In this document: piece by piece, positions 39,355 through 52,625 of the stretch
How positions within the stretch are numbered: the first letter of the stretch is position 1
Layout: every line of letters starts with the position of its first letter
Assembly (NCBI GenBank): GCA_013398615.1
Contig: VZSR01000055.1
Span: forward strand, 4,139,721 to 4,203,720
Reading direction: 5' to 3'
DNA length: 64,000 nt
Origin: Brachypodius melanocephalos
Taxonomy: Eukaryota > Chordata > Aves > Passeriformes > Pycnonotidae
Translations under genes and position numbers: made by a program
Notes under the pieces: model-generated
Told to the model about the DNA's origin: nothing
Seen by the model: the letters and a program-made list of their open reading frames with translations, nothing else
Databases searched by the model: none

Positions 39355-42300
39355 AAATCAGTAACTAACTTAAACATCCACATTTTTAAGGCGCTAAAAA
39401 GAAGATGCAAAAATGCTACAATTAAAAAGAAATCCAAACAAATGAAAACACAACAAATTAACCCCAAACCAGAAACAGCCATCAAAACAACCTAAAAGTG
39501 TTGAAGAAAAGGTGAAATTTTGGAATACAGCCAAGCCAGACCTCTCTAGATTGGTACAACTCACTGAAAATTCATCCTTTTGATAGCAAGTAATATCCCA
39601 TCCATGCCACAGTTCACCATCCCTCATTTACCTCCTATTTCAGCCAGGTAACAATGTTATTTTTAATTCACACTAATTGCAAGCCTTAAGGACAAAACGG
39701 TTTTCGTTGTGCAAGTGAAAAAAGTACAAATGAAAGAGAGATACAGCCTGAAATAGCTTGGCACACGACCTACCATTTAGAAATTAAAACCAGGATACAG
39801 GAACATAAAAGTGCTGCCAGTAGCATCTGCAATGTCCCTTCAGAACAGAAAGTAATTTCAATTTTCACCTTCTGTAAATACTCTTTTTTTCTAATGTGTA
39901 CAGGCCTTGAGTTTAGAGTTTTTCCATATGCTAGCAGCTGTATGTGTTTAAATATACTCAGAAGCTTTGAACAGGTCATTATCAATTACTTTTCTATACT
40001 CTTACCTACAGATTTGCTACTATCCAAAATTTCTTTTTTCTCCTGTCCTTGTTCTTGCATTGTACTAAAAACACCTATTCAGCAGTTCCATCTAAGAACT
40101 GAATCTGAATTGACAAATCACAATTCAACTTCACAAATATTCAGAACTGGAAGTAAAAATTTGTTTAGAGTTTCACAGATGTCATGCAGCCTTACACATG
40201 TAAAGAGGAGGTTTTCCAGTGAAAAACATCTATCACCAATAATCACAGAGGTTTCAAGTACTACCATTGAAATGGTGAAACCTAAAGCTCCACAGACTAA
40301 CATAAATTATGTAAAATAAACCATCATTGCTTTAGCACAGGAAAAAAGGGTAAAGCCCTTTCAGAAAAGTCACAAAGTTAAGAATCTGTTAAAAATTTCA
40401 TTAAACAAATAGCTGTTTACTCTTAAAAAAATTAACGCAATTATTTAATTTTTAATTTACCGATAAGTCAGATACTGTTAAAAAAATAACTAATTAAAAG
40501 ACAACTATCTAAATTATCTCCATGAGAGATCAAAGCAGACAGGACTGTGATTGCCCCATTCTGCAACAGAGACGAAAGTCTGTGGATCCTCTCAGTCCCC
40601 CATTCATTCAGCCTCTTTGGCAAAGTCCTGTCTCTGGCTGACTGGAAACAGAAATTTGAAATTTTACACCCTGTATCTTAGGGATCTACTCCAGCACATG
40701 TGAACATCTCAGCTCTGCTGCAGGAAGGACCCTGGTGGAAAAGGTTTTCCCTTAACAAGACAATTTGTAGCCATCAAAATTTTTGTATTTACTCGCATTT
40801 TGTCCCTTTTTTTGTAGCAAAAAAATCTTTCTGTGCTTTTCCTTTAAAGATGCTTCCTTTACTGCCTGGTAGAAATCCAATCTCCTGAGCAGATAAACAC
40901 ATGGAAGAAAAACCCAAAGGAACCTTACACAATACTGCATCTCTGAAACTTGTGGTTCCAAAGTACTTTATTCCCCTCTTTCTTGTTTTGATGCCAGCAC
41001 ACGGGTAACTAAAGCATGACTGTAACATGAACTGCTTGGTTTCCCAATAGCAAAGCCACACTACAGGTACATATATGAGGAGAGGATTAGTTAATACTTG
41101 AAAAATGAGAGTAGTTTCCCATTGGATCAGATAGAAGGGCTGAAAAACATAAAGATCTCATAAAGACGGCCTGCCAAAGCAGAAATCCTAACACTGAAAC
41201 ATTACCACAGATTCAAGTGATGAATAATGGAAAGAAGTGTTTGTTCAGCTAAAAAACTCCATGTGTTCAGGCATTAGTACCCCTAGGAAATGTTGTTCAG
41301 TCAACTCAAGGATCGAGAATTTGAATTTTACAATTTTCACTTCTTACTCTATTTGTCTCAATTAAAATAAACCAGGTGAGTCTGCCAGTGTCTGTTGTTT
41401 TACATTTTTAACACTTAGCATTGCTTCAACTATACAAAATATACCTCTCTTTGGAAGTGGTGGCTTCCTAAGAATATTCCTCAAGAAGAATCAACTTTTT
41501 ATGGCTTTTGCACTATGTTTGATTGGTTAGGTCTAAAGTAAAATCTGAAATTATTATAATAATTAGTATTTGCTATATATAATTGAATTTTTCCTTGCAA
41601 TTAATTCCTAACCTTGAGTACTTCAGATAACTTTTGGGAAATCATTAAAAAGTCAAACTTCAGTTAACAGTCATCCAATTATTTCTATATCATGCCCAAA
41701 CAGAACTGAACAATTATGATTAAGTTCATAAAAGATTCCTTGTCATGGTTGTTTGTTCCTATGTAAAAAAATCCCACCACAAAGTCCTGATATGACCTGT
41801 ATATATTATACATTTGTTAAATTTAGCACAACTCCTGTCTTGGGCGAACATTCAGAGAACACAGAGTATTGAACATGCCACTTTTAATTGTTTTTCACCA
41901 GAATCCTGTACAGCATCTCCTCCTTCTAAGCCTCAGCTTGGTAATGGGGCTGGTGTCAATGAATTAGAAAAGTTCCTATCAGAGCCATTTCTGATCGGCA
42001 TTGCCAAATACAGGTTCTAATTTATGCATTATGCCTAAAGATACAGAAGAACACGTGAATGATGCTGCTATTTCAGGATTTTGAGGGAGAAATCTTGAAA
42101 AGTAGATTCAAATCAAAGACTGAGAGATTGTTTATATAGTAAATTTGGAGAAGACTGGAATACTCCTGGTCATCCCATTAAAAATGTACAGAACACACAA
42201 ATATCTGGGAATCTCTTGCAGTCAATGCCACTTTCCCCCTCCCCGCCACTGACTTCAGAAAAGGAAGACAGTCCCAAATCAGTGAAAAATTCCCTAGTGA

Positions 42301-44532
42301 ATGTCTCTGAGCTAACTAGAGATATTTGGGTATACATTTAACAGGTATGGATATTATAATCCAGTTGAGAATTCTTTTCAGACACTTTGGCTCTGAAATG
42401 ATGATTTTAAAAGAAAATACAATGGATAGGGAATACTGAGAGACCCACAAAGAGAGAGATGCATAAATCTGACATATATTGAAATAACTGAAATGTTGGC
42501 AGTTAGGAAAGCAGTAAATGATATTTAGGCAGCCGCAAATAACCTATGATTTTCAACAGCAGTAGTAAAACTGATCAAAGACTGTTTTTATTCTCATTCT
42601 TGCTGCTTTGCAAAATGATGAGCAATGACAAAGGCAGAATATCCTTCCTTACGCCATTTAGTATTTTGTGAATAGAGATTTTGTATCTCCACAAATAACA
42701 AAAGAGAAAATTATCCTTTAAATTCTGTGACAGAGAAGCCACATTTGCCACGAAGTGCTTATTCCCCACTGAGCCAGAGGCTGAGGTATAAAAAGTCTGA
42801 CATCATTTCTAGGTAGGAAAAATATATTCAACTATTAGTAAGTATTTCCCACCACTCAATTATTTGCCAGAACAGACTTCAAAAGGCAAAATTATTATTT
42901 TGACTGTTATTTTCATGCAGAAGAGAGAAATTGTTCTCTCCTGAGTATGTCACAGATTATGCCTGCATAAAGCACTGACAGAAAGGTGCAAAATACTTTC
43001 CAGACTCAGATTTGCAACTCCAGCAGGGGCATGGGAGGGACAAAAGGGCTTTGTTTGGGGGGTTTGGGGGAAGAACCCAAAAGACATGGAAATTTTATAA
43101 ATATATATCAGCTCTTATCAGACTAGGATAGAGTGGCTTCTACTTTTCCCCCACCCAGTCCTCATCTCTCTGCTTCTCCAAAAAGAAGCTCAGTGTAAAT
43201 TTAAAATTTCCCCCTCAGAGAGTTAGTAATATTCAGGCATATTTTTATTTAATGGGTATTAAAGAGTTTGCTCAGGGTTTACTAACAAGCAGCAACTCTT
43301 TTAAACTGAATTTGTTATTCACGTCTCTGCCAAGAAGCAAAGTCTCAAAATAGAACATTTTGCCTGTCTGAAAGATGTCTATCAACACACATATCAACGG
43401 TTCAGTTCACAACACTCAACAGCCATACTGAAAAAACCCCACTGTGCAAATGCTTTCCCAGCTGTCCAAATATGCATCTCCACCACCAGCTCTGGCACAA
43501 ACGGGGCCACCCTGAACAGGAACCCTTCCACTCATGGTTTACACACTGCAAAGTGAGAACTACTGAAATTAAATTGTGCTCTTTAGTTACAAAAGCATCT
43601 CATGCAGATGAGCTTGCCTTGGGCATGACACTCATAAAGCAATGCAAGACAAATGTACTCTGAAAAACTGACAGAGAAAAAATAGTACAAATATTTAGAT
43701 ACACTGTAGAAGATTAAATGGACAACATCAACCTATGAAAATGATCTCAAAACGTGTGAAAGCTCTGTTAGAGTAGAATTTTCTAAAGCAGTAATTTTTA
43801 ATTCTTGGAGCAAATAGGTAAGAATATGCAAAAACTTGTGGCTTTGGGTACTCCATTTCATTTTGAAGGTCCTGTTCAGTAGATCAGATGGCCAACTGGA
43901 TAAACCAGTGGAGTCAGTGTACTGCAGAAAAGGTTTCTGGTAGACTTTGGCTGCTGGCTATGCTGCTCATGTACAGATCTAGTGTATGACTCACTTGCAT
44001 AATGGACAGGAATTCATTCAGCATTAAAGTTTGAGAGAAAATCCTTATCCCATTAACAGAGAAACCTTTTGACCTTATGTACAAAATTATGCTGGCTTCC
44101 AATAATGACATTGTCAACACTGTATCTTTGCAACGAGTGTATTTTGATAATTAATGCCAGCAAGATCAGACAACAAAGTGAATCTCATTTTCTGATTACA
44201 GTGCATACTGCTTTTAATGCTCTCCATTATCTGAGGCTGCTGTGCAGCTTGCCTAACACCATCCAATCTGAGGAATTCTTGAGCAAAATAGGAGAGTCAT
44301 TTTTGTAAAGGATGGGTACGGACTCCCTCTCCCCCTTTTTGCTACAAAGCCAATATTGAATCACAGCAGACAGCCTCAGCAGCCACTGAGATATCATTGT
44401 TCACAACCATTACTACAGAAAAAAGCACCTTATTCTCAAGTCATTTTGAAACTATTACAGACAGAGGAAGAGAATATGATGGCATATGAGCTCTCTTAAA
44501 AATTAAAAAAAAGAGAAAAACTGAAACACGTT

Positions 44533-44542
44533 TTCTTACCAT
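44533..44542 (-). other. EPHA6: 5' splice donor of the EPHA6 exon
   Basis: On the minus strand the exon ends ...TGCCATG and is followed by GTAAGAAAAC, a good GTAAG donor. The exon therefore contributes one base (G) to the next codon, which would fit an Ala or Gly codon completed by exon 4. The open frame runs past the donor into lysine- and phenylalanine-rich sequence with no Eph similarity, so that extension is intronic. Confidence 0.9.
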
Positions 44543-45203
44543 GGCAGGAACCATCCAGTTCTTCATACCCCACGCTGCAGATGCACCGTCCCAGAGGCAC
44601 CAGCCAATCCCCATCTGCCCCACAGTACAATTTTGGGGTGTCCCGTTCCTCAGCGCTCTTCACGCAGGAGCCCCGTACCTCCACCAGCGAGGAAGAATCC
44701 ACCCTGGGAATGGTGTCAGGAAACATGGCCAAGTTACGGACCGTGAAAGGGCACTTCTTGTAGTAGACACGGACTGACACCAAGGCAATGCACGCCCCAA
44801 TGTCCTGGAAAGCAAGATAAAATCCCTTCTTGTTGATCGGCCCAACCTCGCGAACTTCCGTGTTCAGCTTGAGGATGCGGTCGCCCAAGTCCATCTGGGT
44901 AAAGCTCTCATCAGCAGCTATGGTATCAATTTTAGTGTACTGGCTTGGCTTGAATTTTACTCCGTGAGGCTCATCTGACTCCACGTAGTAGAGGTTGAAG
45001 GTCTCCTTGCAGGTGCCCAGCACCCAGGGGATGCTGTTGCAGTCCCTGAGGGTGAATTTCATCTCCACGTAGATCTTCTGCGCGGCGTCGCGGGAGACCC
45101 AGTTGGTTTGCAGCCAGTTGTTCTGGTTGGGCTCCATCACGTTGCACACCTGGTACGTGTGAATGGGACGGTTGTGTTCATCCATCTCAGTTATGGCATC
45201 CCA
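44540..45203 (-). CDS. EPHA6: EPHA6 (Eph receptor A6) internal exon, probably exon 3, partial CDS
   Basis: This single internal exon of an Eph receptor tyrosine kinase encodes 221 full codons plus one base (entry phase 0). The family consists of cell-surface receptors for membrane-bound ephrins, used in axon guidance and tissue patterning. Counting from W1, residues 1 to about 150 are most of the ephrin-binding domain. The pairs C20/C138 and C55/C65 have the spacing of the two disulfides conserved in Eph ligand-binding domains. The family hallmarks KFTLRDCNSIP, GTCKETFNLYY, KIDTIAADESFTQMDLGDR and KKGFYLAFQDIGACIALVSV are all intact. From C151 on, the cysteine-rich region begins (C180, C194, C207, C209, C220). 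The subtype call rests on WDAITEMDEHNRPIHTYQVC, FPDTIPRVDSSSLVEV and SAEERDTPKLYCGADGDW, which I recognise as EPHA6-type rather than A3, A4, A5 or A7. No stop, frameshift or missing cysteine is seen. The signal peptide, fibronectin repeats, transmembrane segment, kinase and SAM domains lie on exons outside the window. The 664-bp length matches the usual size of this exon in Eph genes. Confidence 0.95.
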
Positions 45204-45221
45204 CTGGAAAGAAAACAGAAG
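45204..45221 (-). other. EPHA6: 3' splice acceptor and polypyrimidine tract of the EPHA6 exon
   Basis: Read on the minus strand, the bases just before the exon are CTTCTGTTTTCTTTCCAG, a nearly uninterrupted pyrimidine tract ending in the CAG acceptor. The exon then opens with TGG (Trp of the conserved G-W-D/E segment). This fixes the exon start at position 45203. The reading frame stays open for some distance upstream, but that stretch has no Eph similarity and is intron. Confidence 0.9.
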
Positions 45222-48200
45222 TGCTTGAAAAACAGGAAGAACATGTATTATGCATATGCATACACACACACCCCCCCATCTATACACACCTATGGCTTAA
45301 TTATGAATAATTACCTCAAGTTTAATGGCAAAGCAGTAGCTATAAGAAGATAACTACAAAACACCACACAAGTTTGGTTTCAGAAACTCCACAATAAATT
45401 TCTATTAATAAAAACATGAAAAAATGACCGGGGCCTAGCAAAGAAGGAAATGCAGGCCATATTTATATTTTTTTAATATATATTCATATACTTTCAAAGG
45501 CTCACCAAATGCTTATTATATAATCTGTTTCTCCAAAAGATTACCAACATCTCAAATACAGCTTCAATATAATTGAATCAATTTTCTGCTGAGCAGTCAT
45601 AATATCAAATGTAGCACTAGAGAGATATTTTTTTATCAAAACACAGAACTATCTATAATTCCATATTGTGTCCCACCATAAGTTTTAGCTTGGCTTTCAA
45701 ATGTACTGATCCATTGGGGTAGAAGCAACATGAAAAAAAAAAGCCAAAACAAGAACCAAAACCAACAAACATTAAAGTCACATTTAAAGGAAGATATGCT
45801 CTATGCTCCAGAGAGGTCTCAAAAAGAAAAAAGAACAAAAAAACCCACCAAAACACTCCCCACCACAGCAAACAGAATTAAAGAGTAGTCAGTTGTTTCT
45901 AAAATACAGAAGAGCTTTCCAAACTGGCATAGGCCAGCTGAAAATAAAAGCCTCAACATGCTACTTCCTCTTAAAATTATTAAGGAAGAAAAAAACATCC
46001 AAAATATCCTCCTCTTACCACGAGAGTCTCTTCAGAAACATTTATACATTCACTCTGAATCAATATTTCAATTTGAACTTAGAAATTAAAGCCCTAAAGT
46101 TAGCTGTTAACCATGCAGTTAATAGGATAAATCTATTACTTCTGTAGGAAAGTAAAGGCTCAGCACTTCAGTAAGTGGTTTCAAAGAATAAAACAAAATG
46201 GATTGATCAAACACAGAGAGGGCTTTAGTTCATTCAAAGCAGATCTCTCATGCTTTGTGCCTGTGCCTTTGCACTGTGCTCCCAGATAGCCTGCTGAGAT
46301 TTCCATTTTAGAGGAATTTACCTTTGGGCAAGAAAAACGTTTAAAATCTGCAAAACTGTTTAATAAGAACTAGTAGTCTAAACATCATACGTATAAAACA
46401 CTTGGAAAAAGGTTAACATTGAGCATCTAAGCCTAGCCATTGCACTGGGCCATGCTGGGTAAGGTATGGCTACGAACACAGAATGTGCCCTTAGGTGCCA
46501 GTCCTACATACTGAGTGGAAACAAGGTGACTTCCACCACCCCAAAACGTCACTTTCAGTGACTGAAAAATCTGACAGAACTCTGTGACAGTCTCTGACAT
46601 GGACACAGTCTCCCTGCATGGAATACAATCTGCTAATTTTACCTGAGAGCTGCATTTCTCATCTAATAAAAACAGTCAGGAAAGGCAGCAGTTGAATTCA
46701 GTGCAGTCAACAAAAAGCCAAACAATTTATCAAACACACACTGGTTTTCTTTTGGGTGCATTTCATATTATAGCTCTCATTTAATTGTATTTTAAGTTCA
46801 AGTTGTGTAAAGCTTTAAAACCAATCAAACAGAAGCATCTCACTGGTGATGTTTGCACAGGAATGTAGTGGCTTCCACAAAAATCGCTGACGTGACACTC
46901 ACGAAAGCTGACAGTTCAGACCTCCTTCAAACTTTGCCCATCCCAATGTGCTGCTTTATCTTCAAAACCTTTTGATTACAGCCCTTTCAAATGAGGAAAA
47001 CCTCTGCTAATGTTGATGCAAGCAGCAGCAGCACAAAGCTAATTCTTACACCTGGAGTTCCAGGACTTATGGAAAAGACATGTTAAAAGCATCATCTGGA
47101 GGAAAGACTTCAAAATTGTAGTTCAACAATGGAATAAAAACCAGCATGGCTAAGAGGTTACATTTTACATGCAGCATAAAGGAGGAGTAAATCACTAAAA
47201 CAGAAGAACATACAGTTCAAGGATTGGTGGAGAGAAGATTCCAAGATTACTCATCACATCCAAGTATACAAAACATGAAAACAGGGTACAAACCACACTG
47301 GGATCTTAGTTAGATAAAGTCTCAGCAGTTTCCATACCTCTACAAACTACTTTACAACCTCTCATTTTTAAACTTCACTAATATCCAACTGCTGTAGAGA
47401 GAACACTATTAAGAGCAAATCATGTAACTTTAAGCTTGTATGAGCTATATAATACTGAAATCTATTTTCATTGATTCCAAATTTTTTTATTCTATTTTAA
47501 ATCAAAACACTGGAGATTTTTAAAAAATCAGCAAGAGCCTTTTAGTACACATCAGTACTGAAAGCTGTTCCAATTAATATGGGTAGATATATCAAGTAGT
47601 TGAAAAAAACCTACTTCCTAATGAGCTGATATCAAGGTAAACTTCACACGTAGTGAAAGACACCTCTCCCATGAGCTGTCACACTGATTGATGGATTAAT
47701 ATTGGGTTCTCAGTCTCAGATAACAGTCATTGAAGCATCAAGCCCAGCAGCAGTTTGGTAACCTGCAATGGCAGTTTTAGAATCCTGCACTCCTCAAAAT
47801 TCTTTACTGATATTTTACCTCATTTTAAGAAAAAAGGGGGGACATTGGTTGCTTAAGCAATGCCCTCACTCACCAGTTTATGGAATAAACCATCTGCTCT
47901 TGCAAATTTTGCTGTATTTGTATCCTAAGCAAGAAAGTTCCCTCCCTTTTAGCCTTATCATTTTACTCTAAGGATATTTCTCTAAAAATGAAGGGTTCTG
48001 CACCAGCACATACCTAAGCAGCATATCTGAGCTCACCCTGAACAAGAGGACGTTGTGGTGGACTTTACATGAACACATTTAGATATCAAGCACACAATGG
48101 CACTCTTGGGTACAATATTTTACACAAACCACTTGTTGAGCAAAGCACACGGGTACAAGCACTGGCTTTCCACGCAGAGAATTGAAACTTGTGCCTGAAA

Positions 48201-50684
48201 ATAACGAGATGGGAAACTGGGGAATAAAACCTGTTGAGCTCAGCCATTCTGCGTTTTACTATCTGCTAAGACAACACAACTGTTAAGGTAAATCCTCAGT
48301 GGTGATAAGTCTTATTCTTATCTGGCAAAAAAAGGAAGGTTTCCATTCTAAACTGAGGAACAAAATACGTAAGGTTCATGCTACAGAGATCTGGTTTACT
48401 CTTTTGGCTTCAGCAAGTGAAGTAATTTCAGAAATGGAGTTGTCAGCTACTTCTCACACACAAGCATAGGCTGACATTTGAAAATTCAGTGAACCTGAAC
48501 TGCAGAAATGCAATTTGCTGACATATATATCCCTCATTGCCCACAAACATCCACCTGAGACAGCTCAGTTAAGAAGTCCAATCTATAAAAGGGATGGACT
48601 GTGTCTGCTGTACAGAACTGCTACTATCCTGAAAAACAGTCTCAAGAAAGTTGCAAGTGTGTCCACACAACCCATATACCCAAAAAGCGTTAAATAAGCA
48701 TTTCCTTACTTATCACCTCCAACGAGGATAAAAAGAATGCATACAGTGTTTTCTCTAAATTGGTCCTTTTTCCCCATCTCCCCAGTAAATGGTTTACTAC
48801 TTACTTAGGTCATCCCAGACCTCAGCTGGGAGCCACCTAATGAAATCTACACATACAGAACACTCTCAGCTGTTCACTCCTGACAATCTTACCGATCCCA
48901 TTTCCATGGAAACAATCAGAACGGTAAAAATAAAAAGCTTTAAACATTCCTTTATACTAATCTCCAGTGAGATGATCTTAAAAATGAGATCAGAAAGGTC
49001 CAAACGAGGAAACAACAGAGGAAGACTTGCACTTGGCATGCGCAGCTGTCAGCTGACAACGCACATTCGCACATCTTGCTGCTGGCAGTGACATTCAGGC
49101 AAAACCAGCTACACACTACGTAACAGAACTGAAGAAAAATAAATTTATCTCAAAGTGATGTGCTTAGGAAATGAACATTTTAAGGCACAGTTGGCATTTA
49201 TGATGACATCGAAAACAGCAAGACTAAAGAATATTTAAAAGAGCCACAGAATTGCTGTAACTTAAAGGTATCAAGTTCATATTTTCCTCCTTTCCCACTA
49301 ACTCATTTTTCTTGGCCTTCACTTTTTCCAAGACCTACAGTTCTGTACGTGAAAACAGATGCTGAGACCCCCAAAGCACTGAACTCCTAAAATACACCTA
49401 CTCGAAAAAAAGCAGACATTACCCAGCTATTTGTATATGTCTCAGCAAGTACAAGTTGACATAGCTGGCAAAACAAAACTGCAACTGAACTACTTATGTT
49501 CATACATTTAAAATTGAGGTGGTTTAAACTCACTTAGGGAATGAACAGCAGTATGTAGCACAATTTTATTAGCTCTGTAGAACAAAAACTACAATCACAA
49601 TGCAGATTTAGAGGAAAATGTGACATCTGTTTTCTATACACGCACAGAATATGAGAGTAAGAGGGCAAGCCCCTCAAAATCTGTGGGGCAGGATAACGCA
49701 CCAATGAAAAAAACTAAACACAGAATGATGTTCCTACTGTCTGGGCAGGGCAGATAAAGTATAAAACAGAAGGCAGAGAGAATAATATGTAATTCCTTCC
49801 GTAACAGATCATGAAAAAGTACATTCAGAAAAGACATTTACGGAAAAATGGGAAGAAAACTCAAAAGAATTCACACACATATGCATACACGTGAAGGCTG
49901 TTTATTATAAACTGAAATATAATTGAAAGCAGCCACTACCATATAAAATACCTTTCTCCCCAGCGCTCTGGAACAAGACCATTTTTTTCCTGAATGCATT
50001 ATTGACTATAAAAGACTCAATAACTTGCACCAAGGATCTGCAAGGATAGTGTGCCACGCTGTAATTTGCTTTTTAAATAAGACACACTAGTAAAGCCTCA
50101 GCAGGTGGTGAGAGATGCCACAATTCAGTTGTGAAAAGTGCTGCTGATCACCTTTCCAGGGGCATCTTACCCCTTTGTAAAGCAACACTTCCCATGTATT
50201 CAGAATTGAATGGAAAGTGAGAGCAGAAAGTCTACACCTTTTCAAAATACTGCAGCTCCTAACACTCAATCTTGCTGTGTGCCCTTCAAAAATCTGTCAG
50301 TGCACTGTCCCTGGAACCTGTGACAGAGACCTGCTCCGTTGGCCTCTGTCTTACAAAACAAGTAATAATAAAAAATACATAACCCAGAGGTTTTACAAGT
50401 ATCTGCTGCTAGAATAGAGCTGGGTCTGGCTAATCACAATAGTTGTGTGCTATATTTGGCTGCCAGCAGTCACAGAGTTTGCTGCGATAAAACACAGAAT
50501 TATGCTGATGCTGGCAGGGCAAGGGGAAAAGAGCCCAGCAGCCCTCACTTGGTTGAATGAGATTTATGGGATTAACCAAGAATAGCTGAAGACAGCTCTA
50601 AACATCAAAACACACCTGTTGAAACACAAGGGTCTGCTGTGGAATAACAGATGTGTGGATGGAAGGATAAAGTCTGGTCACTCA

Positions 50685-50899
50685 ACAGAATCACAGACTG
50701 GCTTGGGTTGAAAGGGACTTAAAGATCATCCATGGGCAGGGACTCCTTCCACTATCCCAGGCTGCAGCACCCATAACTTCTTTGGGCAACCTGCTGTGGT
50801 TCCTAACTGCCCTCACAAGAAGTAATTTCCTCCCAATATCTAATCTAAACCTGCCCTCTTTCAGTTTAAAGCCATTCCCCTCTGTCCTATCACTATATT
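50685..50899 (-). mobile_element. CR1 LINE fragment, 3' end, internally deleted
   Basis: Read on this strand it begins with the complement of a CR1 terminus (CAGAATCACAGACTGGCTTG, then GGGTTGAAAGGGACTTAAAGATCATC). It continues through GGGCAACCTGCTGTGG and CCTCACAAGAAGTAATTTCC, then AATATCTAATCTAAACCTGCCCTCTTTCAGTTTAAAGCC (given in pieces), to CTGTCCTATCACTA. Against the usual CR1 layout it lacks the segment after GATCATC and the block around the CCAACCTGGCC region, so it carries internal deletions. It is 5'-truncated, more diverged than the copy at 21 kb, and in the opposite orientation. Confidence 0.9.
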
Positions 50900-52449
50900 G
50901 TTAAATGCAGTAGTGAATTATAAAATACGATTAGTAAAGGAGATATAGCATGACTTAAAATACATAAGTGTTAATGCTTACACTTCCTTATAACTGGAAT
51001 AAGACAGACAAGGACTGAGAAATAAATCTCAACTGTAAAATAACTAAATCAAACTGTAGGTATAATCTAATCAAGCTCCAAAAAGTATTACCTGTTTAAT
51101 AGTAGAAGACTTATCTGCTGCTGTGTTGCTTTGTCTCCTAAATATGGGGATCTGCAGCAATCCTGGCTCTGCCCTTCCCAGCCCTCATACACTTGGAGTA
51201 ACTGGAGCAGAATGTTACAACACTGCTCAGTGAAGCCACTGGGTACTTCGGTAATGCTGCACAATTGCTGTCTGCATCAGCTATGTGGCCTGGGGGACCT
51301 TGCTGGATCTCCAAAATAGCACAGATAATGTTGTGGTAAATGTTTGTGTGTCCTCAGGTATTTAGAAACACAGAAAAAACTGTGAGGAGGAAGCTTTAAG
51401 GAAAAAACAAACAAACAAACGCCAAATCCCAAATAACAAACCTTGAGCAAGCTCTACGTTTCAAGTTTAGAAATTCCTCCAAAGTCAGAGTTTGCCTGTT
51501 AATCTTACCCAGGTGTTTGTGAGCAGCCCTGGGCTGGCACATCACCACTGCAGTGGCTCTGACTCACCAAGTGCCCTGGTACCCAAGCTGGGCCATAAAC
51601 TCTCCTCCTGCCAGACCTGCACTTGCCATGAACTTTAACCATGCCAATTGGGCTGGCCTGCTGGGAAGCCAGAACAACTTTAGGGCAGGCAGAGATACTT
51701 GGTAGATTTTCTCAGCCCTCAGTCTGAGTAGGCTGACCTTGTCTGCCCCATGATATAATGCACATACTGAGCCAAATGACTGCTTTTACCGCTTAAACTC
51801 TTCAGAATTTGTGCATTGCATCACATCAGAAATCTGACTTGAATGCACAAATTTCCAAATATCAGTTCTGTTTTACTTGCTTTCCCCCTGCTTTAAACCT
51901 ACAATTCTGGTAATTGAAATTCCCCTTCAGCAGCAGCCTTTACCATTCCAAGCAGTGGAGTTTTAAGTGAACAGCACAGAATCCCAGCACACCAGTGGTC
52001 CTGGCTATGGGCACCCACAAAGAGGGCTATGACTCAGAATTTCCCATTTTCATTTCCTGACTAGTCACTCTGGGGAAAAAAGCATTTCAATACCACTGAT
52101 GGCAGAATATGAATACCCTTCCAAGCTCCACATTTTCCCACTGAAAAGCAGTGATCTCAGAGGGTTTTTTTAAAGTGGGCATTGGCATATTTAAATTCCT
52201 GCAATTAGCAAGCAGTCAATGAGGTTAATATGTATGAAGTGAAACCCAGAAGAGTATCTGTTCACCTCTTCCATCACTCCCCAGTTTTTTCTAAAGTCTA
52301 CTTTCTTAAAAAAAAAAAAAAGACGAAGAAGAAAAAAGCCTTTTCTACTTGTTATTGAGTTTGTACTAATCCATTAGTGATTCTAATTGAAATTATACAA
52401 ATGGAAACAATTAAAAATAATAATTACACAAAGCAGCTACGTAAGGCTT

Positions 52450-52625
52450 TTCATCTGTGGAGTGCTTTATAAACACCAACTCATTAATTCACCCTAAGGC
52501 ATAAAACTAAAGAAGCAAAACTAAAGACATTAAGAGGAAGGTGAAGCGACAGATCAGTGATTTTTACCAGCATGCTGTGTGTCAGGAGCTGTATCTCTGT
52601 GGATGCCCTGATCTGACACTGCCCA
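52450..52625 (-). mobile_element. Probable MIR-type SINE remnant
   Basis: GTGCTTTATAAACACCAACTCATTAATTCACCC (52462-52494, given as one match region) resembles the complement of the MIR core/3' region, GCGCTTTACAAA..TTAACTCATTAAT. About 40 bp later AAGAGGAAGGTGAAGCGACAG resembles AGAGAGGTTAAGTGACTTG, and GCTGTGTGTCAGGAGCTG resembles CACACAGC..GTCAGTGGCAGAGCTG. The order and spacing fit a minus-strand MIR or related CORE-SINE. It is strongly diverged and lacks a recognisable tRNA-like head. An unrelated chance match is possible. Confidence 0.4.

Larger units (their letters stand above)
1..44539 (-). other. EPHA6: Intron downstream of the EPHA6 exon (intron 3, 5' part)
   Basis: This is everything 3' of the exon in gene orientation. 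I looked for the next Eph exon (about 156 bp, cysteine-rich, with a CPPHS-type motif) on the minus strand and did not recognise it, so the intron appears to continue past the window edge. Apart from the repeats and motifs listed separately it is AT-rich, unremarkable intronic DNA. The open frames in it are short and have no recognisable domains, codon pattern or splice context, apart from the L2-like stretch at 27.4 kb. I see nothing specific in 5.9-7.5, 7.7-16.0, 16.6-20.0, 22.8-25.4, 25.6-27.4, 27.8-37.2 and 39.4-44.5 kb beyond short homopolymers. Confidence 0.85.

Noticed and set aside
39894..40319. 141-codon plus-strand open frame
   Set aside because: Low-complexity, serine- and phenylalanine-rich translation of AT-rich DNA with no family resemblance.
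45250..45261. ATGCATATGCAT palindrome just upstream of the exon acceptor
   Set aside because: A 12-bp AT-rich palindrome beside a CA repeat is expected by chance in this composition, and it does not overlap the splice signals.
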